Made by a program: the position numbers and the translations under genes. The notes below the pieces were generated by a model that was not told where the DNA came from, did no database searches, and saw only the letters and a program-made list of their open reading frames with translations. 64,000 nucleotides of DNA. Source: Bacteroidota bacterium. GTDB taxonomy: Bacteria; Bacteroidota; Bacteroidia; Chitinophagales; Chitinophagaceae. The stretch is from contig JAFDXN010000060.1 of NCBI GenBank assembly GCA_018267915.1, positions 488,063-552,062 on the forward strand. Reading direction: 5' to 3'. Below, piece by piece: positions 60,563 through 64,000 of this stretch. How positions within the stretch are numbered: position 1 is the stretch's first letter; each line of letters opens with the position of its first letter.

Positions 60563-60599
60563 CGGGCCGCCTGTTTTTACAGGAGGCCCGTGTTTTTTT
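60563..60599 (+). terminator. Intrinsic terminator at the end of the ECF regulon
   Basis: A 12-bp stem (60563-60574 with 60579-60590, one mismatch) with loop TTTT is followed by TGTTTTTTT. It lies 34 bp after the GIN lipoprotein stop. Confidence 0.85.
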
Positions 60600-60625
60600 G
60601 TCAATGGCTATTATTTTTGTCACCG

Positions 60626-61231
60626 ATGACGCCCGAACGCAAAGCCAGGATCGAAAGTGTATTGAATAACCGCCAGCCCGACCTGACGGTGATAATGGAG
60701 AATGTGCACGACCCGCACAACATAAGCGCCGTGATGCGCACCTGCGATGCAGTCGGCATACAGGAATTATACATCCTGAACACCACCATTTCGCGCCACG
60801 AGAAGTTTGGCAAGAAGAGCTCGGCGAGTGCCGCAGGCTGGCTTACTATCCACCATTTCGAGGATACAGCGGCCTGTATAAAAGCTGTCAGGGCGAAGTA
60901 CAGCAAGATATATGCGACGCACCTGGGCGAGCAGGCACACAGCCTTTACGAGTTGAACCTTGCTGAACCTGTAGCCCTGGTATTCGGCAATGAGCACTCG
61001 GGTGTTACCGAGGAGTGCCTGCGCTATTGCGACGGTAACTTCATCATTCCGCAGGTTGGAATGGTGAAATCTTTAAATATATCAGTAGCCTGCGCCGTAA
61101 CGCTTTATGAGGCCTACCGCCAGCGCGAAAAAGCCGGTTTTTACAGCGGTAATTCCCGCCTGGGGGCGGCGCAAAGGGCAGAATTGTCTGCTAAATGGGG
61201 CCTGCTGGAGGCTGACCAGCCCGGGATTTAA
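60626..61231 (+). CDS. trmH: TrmH-type tRNA/rRNA 2'-O-methyltransferase (SpoU family)
   Basis: ATG 60626 (MTPERKARIESVLNNRQPDL) is preferred over an in-frame start 12 codons upstream that lies within the terminator tail. The 201-residue protein is a SPOUT methyltransferase with motif 1 ENVHDPHNISAVMRTCDAVG, motif 2 ALVFGNEHSGV and motif 3 IPQVGMVKSLNISVACAV, which form the knotted SAM site. The start resembles E. coli TrmH, which methylates Gm18 of tRNA, so tRNA guanosine-2'-O-methylation is the likely reaction. An rRNA target cannot be excluded. It is a single gene. Confidence 0.9.
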   Translation: MTPERKARIESVLNNRQPDLTVIMENVHDPHNISAVMRTCDAVGIQELYILNTTISRHEKFGKKSSASAAGWLTIHHFEDTAACIKAVRAKYSKIYATHLGEQAHSLYELNLAEPVALVFGNEHSGVTEECLRYCDGNFIIPQVGMVKSLNISVACAVTLYEAYRQREKAGFYSGNSRLGAAQRAELSAKWGLLEADQPGI

Positions 61232-61370
61232 ATTCCTAATAGCTCGTTAAGCGCTTACAAATGGGGGGTTAAGCAGCCCGCTAAATTTCCTCAGCCATAT
61301 AATTCGATCCATCTTTGTGTTGCGAAAGGACAAAAGACCTCGAGCAAATCGCCAACATTTTTTAAGAGAG

Positions 61371-61910
61371 ATGAAAAAGATCGTAGTAACAGTTTTGTGT
61401 ATGTTTTTTGCAGCTGCCGCCACCAAGGCGCAGGTGTCAAGCACGCAGACTGTTTCTTTAAGCCTTACCGACTTTATCGAGATGGACTTCACCGCCACCG
61501 GCACCGCTACAGGCCCTACCGTTACCATGAACTTTAACACTACAGACGATTATGCCAATGGCGTTACCAGCAGTGCACAGCAAATAAAGGTAATGTCGAA
61601 CCGCGACTTCAACGTCACCGTAAAATCAAGCAGCACCAGTTTTAGTTATACCGGTGCTACAACGCCAGCCCCTGTAATGCCCGTCAGCGGAATACTGAAC
61701 CTGATGGTAAGCGCCAATGCTACCGGCGGCACCATTGCCGCACCTTTTACCTCCTATGCCTCTGTTACCAGTACCAATCAAAACCTGATCACAGCCGGTA
61801 ACAATGGTGGTAACCAGACCTTTTCCGTGCAGTACAAGGCCACACCTGGTTTTGCTTATCCTGCAGGCACATACGCAACTACGGTTGTATATACGGCCAC
61901 GCAGCAATAA
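61371..61910 (+). CDS. Small secreted beta-sandwich-like protein
   Basis: ATG 61371, preceded by AAGAGAG, begins the signal peptide MKKIVVTVLCMFFAAAATKA; an upstream in-frame start at 61317 adds a charged tail without signal character. The 179-residue protein is Thr/Ser/Ala-rich with FIEMDFTATGTATGPTVTMN, NRDFNVTVKSSSTSFSYTG and a final QTFSVQYKATPGFAYPAGT. The last part resembles pilin-like or surface-layer beta-sandwich proteins (FxVxY...YPAGTY). The family is not recognised with certainty. A good terminator follows. Confidence 0.65.
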   Translation: MKKIVVTVLCMFFAAAATKAQVSSTQTVSLSLTDFIEMDFTATGTATGPTVTMNFNTTDDYANGVTSSAQQIKVMSNRDFNVTVKSSSTSFSYTGATTPAPVMPVSGILNLMVSANATGGTIAAPFTSYASVTSTNQNLITAGNNGGNQTFSVQYKATPGFAYPAGTYATTVVYTATQQ

Positions 61911-61942
61911 CACGCTCTCTCTTATCCTCTATATGTAACAGT

Positions 61943-61972
61943 AGGGCCCTTTCCAGGGCCCTTATTTTTTTC
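61943..61972 (+). terminator. Intrinsic terminator after the 61371 gene
   Basis: An 8-bp stem of AGGGCCCT (61943-61950 with 61955-61962) and loop TTCC is followed by TATTTTTTTC. It is 32 bp past the stop. Confidence 0.82.
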
Positions 61973-61988
61973 TTTATTGTATACGTTT

Positions 61989-62477
61989 TTAGGGATTGCG
62001 AGGTTCGGTAGCGTTTGCCGCGATCTTTTTCCAACTATTATCCACCTTTACGGCATTTTCAATGTCGTCAGACAGTTCCCGCAGGAACTCTGGTCCACGG
62101 TGGGCGTTGTGGATCTTTTGCGTTTTGTTCTTATAAGTGATGGTATAGTCTATCCCCGGCATGTCCGGCACATATGGATACTGCGCCTTGCAGGTATCGA
62201 TGCGATATTCTTCGGCTTCTTTCAATAGCTTCTGCATTTCGGGCTTGCTCAGCTTTTTTTCATAGATGCCTTTATATTGTACAAAGCTGATGCCGCTGTA
62301 GCGCACCAGTCCCGTATTGTAGATCTTAATGGTATGAACCGGACACTTGCCAAAGCAGGCGCCATGTGATATTTCCAGTGCTACGATCTCGTTGCTTTTT
62401 ACCTGCTTTTTCATTTTCGCGTCCGCAATGGTGAACAGGCTGCACAGCGCAAAAACCGTTAAAATACTTTTCTTCAT
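61989..62477 (-). CDS. Exported DUF6438-type protein
   Basis: ATG 62477 (MKKSILTVFALCSLFTIADA) gives a clean signal peptide and a 162-residue protein. An ATG seven codons upstream would lie at the predicted transcription start. The hallmark HGACFGKCPVHTIKIYNTGL (two Cys in a CxxxC turn then a strand) and RYSGISFVQYKGIYEKKL are typical of DUF6438. The function of that family is unknown. A minus-strand -7 box, TATCTTTG (62496-62503), lies just upstream. It is divergent from dprA. Confidence 0.82.
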   Translation of the reverse strand: MKKSILTVFALCSLFTIADAKMKKQVKSNEIVALEISHGACFGKCPVHTIKIYNTGLVRYSGISFVQYKGIYEKKLSKPEMQKLLKEAEEYRIDTCKAQYPYVPDMPGIDYTITYKNKTQKIHNAHRGPEFLRELSDDIENAVKVDNSWKKIAANATEPRNP

Positions 62478-62495
62478 TTTATTTATTTTACAAAC

Positions 62496-62503
62496 CAAAG
62501 ATA
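62496..62503 (-). promoter_or_regulatory. Candidate -7 element for the DUF6438 gene
   Basis: TATCTTTG on the minus strand fits TAnnTTTG, 18 bp before ATG 62477. Confidence 0.42.
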
Positions 62504-62538
62504 GCTTTTAAGAAAGATTATAAAATACCAGTGCAAAT

Positions 62539-63648
62539 ATGCTGCCAAACGAAGAGGAACTATACTACAGGCTGGCTTTATCATTCGTGCCCGATGTGGG
62601 CATTAAAAGAGGAATGGCATTATTGGAGCGCTTTGGAACCGCTAAGGACATCTTCAAAGCGCCGCTAAAAGAGCTTAAAAAGATAGATGGCATAACCGAA
62701 GAGCGGGCAAGGGCGTTCAAGAACGAGGACATCTTTAAGCGCACGGAAGAAGAGCTGCATTTTGTGCAGAAGAACAATATAGACGTGCTGCTGATAAACG
62801 ACAGCCGCTACCCCCAGCGGCTGCTACAATGCAACGATGCGCCGCTGCTGCTTTTCTACAAGGGCACGGCCAACCTGAACGCTGCTAAGATGGTGGCAGT
62901 GGTGGGTACCCGCAAGAATACGGAATACGGCACTAAGCTTTGCGAAACGCTCATCGAAGGGCTGCAAATGCAGGAGGATATCGTGGTAGTGAGCGGACTG
63001 GCGCATGGCATTGATGGCATAGCGCATAAGAAGAGCCTGGAGCAAGGCATACCTACGATAGCTGGGTTAGGACATGGTCTCGACCGGGTTTACCCCGCCG
63101 GGCACCGCAACCTGGCTAAAGATATATTGCTCAATGGCGGCTTGCTTACCGAGTTTCCTTCAGGCACCATGCCCGACCGCACCAACTTCCCGATGCGCAA
63201 CCGTATTGTGGCTGGCGTGAGCGATGTGACCGTAATAGTGGAGAGCGATAAAGCTGGAGGCTCGCTGATAACTGCCTACATGGCCAGTGGTTACAACCGT
63301 GAGGTAGCTGCATACCCGGGCCGGGTGACGGACTCAAGATCTGCCGGATGCAACGACCTGATACGAAGCAACATCGCGGCCATGATAACCGGCCCCGACG
63401 ACCTGCTGGAACTGATGAACTGGAACAAGGGCGCTAAACCGAAAGCCGTGCAGAAGCAGCTGTTCCTGAACCTGGGGCCGGATGAGCAAAAGATCGTGGA
63501 TATACTGCAAACGAAAGATTCGGTGCATGCCGACGACCTGTATTACCAGACCGGCCTTGGCGGCTCGCAACTGGCTGCAACCTTGTTACAGCTCGAGATG
63601 CAGGGGATCATCAAAACACTTCCCGGGAAACATTACAGGATGGCGTGA
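62539..63648 (+). CDS. dprA: DNA-processing protein DprA (Smf)
   Basis: This 369-residue protein protects incoming single-stranded DNA and loads RecA during natural transformation; in many bacteria it is also kept without known competence. An N-terminal helix-hairpin-helix/SAM-like region (about 1-65, DVGIKRGMALLERFGT, LKKIDGITEERARAF) is followed by the Rossmann-like DprA domain (about 100-295: AVVGTRKNTEYG, VSGLAHGIDGIAHK, GLGHGLDRVYPAGHR, GGLLTEFPSG, RNRIVAGVSD). A C-terminal winged helix ends the protein (about 310-369). The length is typical. It is divergent from the DUF6438 gene. Confidence 0.95.
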   Translation: MLPNEEELYYRLALSFVPDVGIKRGMALLERFGTAKDIFKAPLKELKKIDGITEERARAFKNEDIFKRTEEELHFVQKNNIDVLLINDSRYPQRLLQCNDAPLLLFYKGTANLNAAKMVAVVGTRKNTEYGTKLCETLIEGLQMQEDIVVVSGLAHGIDGIAHKKSLEQGIPTIAGLGHGLDRVYPAGHRNLAKDILLNGGLLTEFPSGTMPDRTNFPMRNRIVAGVSDVTVIVESDKAGGSLITAYMASGYNREVAAYPGRVTDSRSAGCNDLIRSNIAAMITGPDDLLELMNWNKGAKPKAVQKQLFLNLGPDEQKIVDILQTKDSVHADDLYYQTGLGGSQLAATLLQLEMQGIIKTLPGKHYRMA

Positions 63649-64000
63649 TAAGTCAAAATTCAAAAGTCAAAAGCCAAAAGTTTTAGTAGAACGCGCCAAG
63701 TAGAAAGCAGTGATCGCGGTTGTGTGTTTTTGGTGGCTGAATGCCCGGATGCCCGATTCAGGCATTGAAACAAAATCGGGCATGGTATTTCTCGTTTGGT
63801 ATTGAAAATCAGCAGGTTAGGCGTAGTTATTTAATGCCCGATTTGCGCCCGCCTGGTGGCTTTCATTGGGCATTTTGTCTCGTCCTGATTTTGGTTGACA
63901 GTTTAGGTTAGATAATCCTGTCTGAAGTTGACAGTTTAAAATTAAATAAAATCCCTATCACTGAAAACTATAACCTTGCTCGCTTTGATCCGGATATGCA
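63649..64000. other. Right-end region without a recognised complete gene; short repeats
   Basis: 352 bp follow dprA. It opens with a second copy of the dispersed AAAAGTCAAAAG motif (63662-63686), then repeated ATGCCCGATT motifs. Two TTGACAGTTTA copies, 33 bp apart (63895-63905 and 63928-63938), follow. A plus-strand frame is open from 63912 to the edge (ends ...NLARFDPDM) but has no ATG/GTG/TTG near a ribosome-binding site. It may be the very start of a gene or a mobile element beyond the edge. Confidence 0.4.
63749..63843. repeat. ATGCCCGATT repeat cluster
   Basis: ATGCCCGATT occurs at 63749-63758 and 63834-63843 on plus and at 63774-63783 as its reverse complement. Partial copies (ATGCCCGG at 63741, a GGGCAT near 63868) are also present. 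The inverted pair could form a stem. Confidence 0.55.

Noticed and set aside
63912..64000. Plus-strand frame reaching the right edge (ends NLARFDPDM)
   Set aside because: No start codon with a plausible ribosome-binding site is visible and only ~29 codons can be seen, so it is described under the right-end region rather than called as a gene.

Overview
The window comes from a Bacteroidota chromosome, most likely Chitinophagia/Sphingobacteriia-like. Three signs point that way. At least eight secreted proteins end in type IX secretion (T9SS) sorting domains. Many genes have TAnnTTTG promoter-like elements and lack clear Shine-Dalgarno sites. The ribosomal protein genes have Bacteroidota features: an extended L17 and an L36 that has lost the zinc ligands. 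The genus assignment is inference. There is no prophage, CRISPR array, rRNA or convincing insertion sequence. One tRNA-Gln(CUG) is present.

Layout. 1-2.6 kb: a type-B T9SS cargo. 2.7-6.6 kb (minus): infA-rpmJ-rpsM-rpsK-rpsD-rpoA-rplQ, the alpha operon, starting directly at infA. 6.7-9.1 kb (minus): queA, then a gmhA-gmhB pair for heptose precursor synthesis. 9.1-19.5 kb: two secreted T9SS cargos, a TMEM175-like channel, an M20 dipeptidase, TPR proteins and an outer-membrane barrel. 19.5-24.7 kb (minus): a redox operon of a GltD-like FAD/Fe-S oxidoreductase, a 2-oxoacid:ferredoxin oxidoreductase (alpha and beta) and an aspartyl protease. 24.9-47.2 kb: a secretome-rich stretch (duplicated lamin-tail-like protein, secreted phospholipase-D-like protein, FN3 protein, VWA/NHL protein, papain-like protease, PKD-like repeat giant) with lipoproteins, small hydrophilic proteins and membrane proteins, plus dihydrolipoyl dehydrogenase. 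47.2-54.6 kb: a DtxR/MntR regulator, Tat-type aminotransferase V, His-tailed lipoprotein, TPR adenylate/guanylate cyclase, tRNA-Gln, thioesterase, MFS exporter and cupin.

55.1-60.6 kb is the most interesting region. It holds an ECF sigma factor, a FecR-like anti-sigma factor and an STN-domain protein. STN is the TonB-receptor signalling domain, but here the TonB plug/barrel is replaced by about 11 GxQxxG-type repeats. Two separately transcribed genes follow: a shorter secreted GxQxxG-repeat paralogue and a GIN-domain (DUF2807) lipoprotein. The sigma operon and both downstream genes are each preceded by the same motif, CATAGGGG-N17-GTC, with exactly the same spacing. This looks like a self-contained cell-surface signalling regulon whose outer-membrane component is not a TonB-dependent transporter.

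The right end carries trmH-like, a small secreted protein, a DUF6438 protein and dprA, then about 350 bp without a recognisable complete gene but with repeated ATGCCCGATT motifs.
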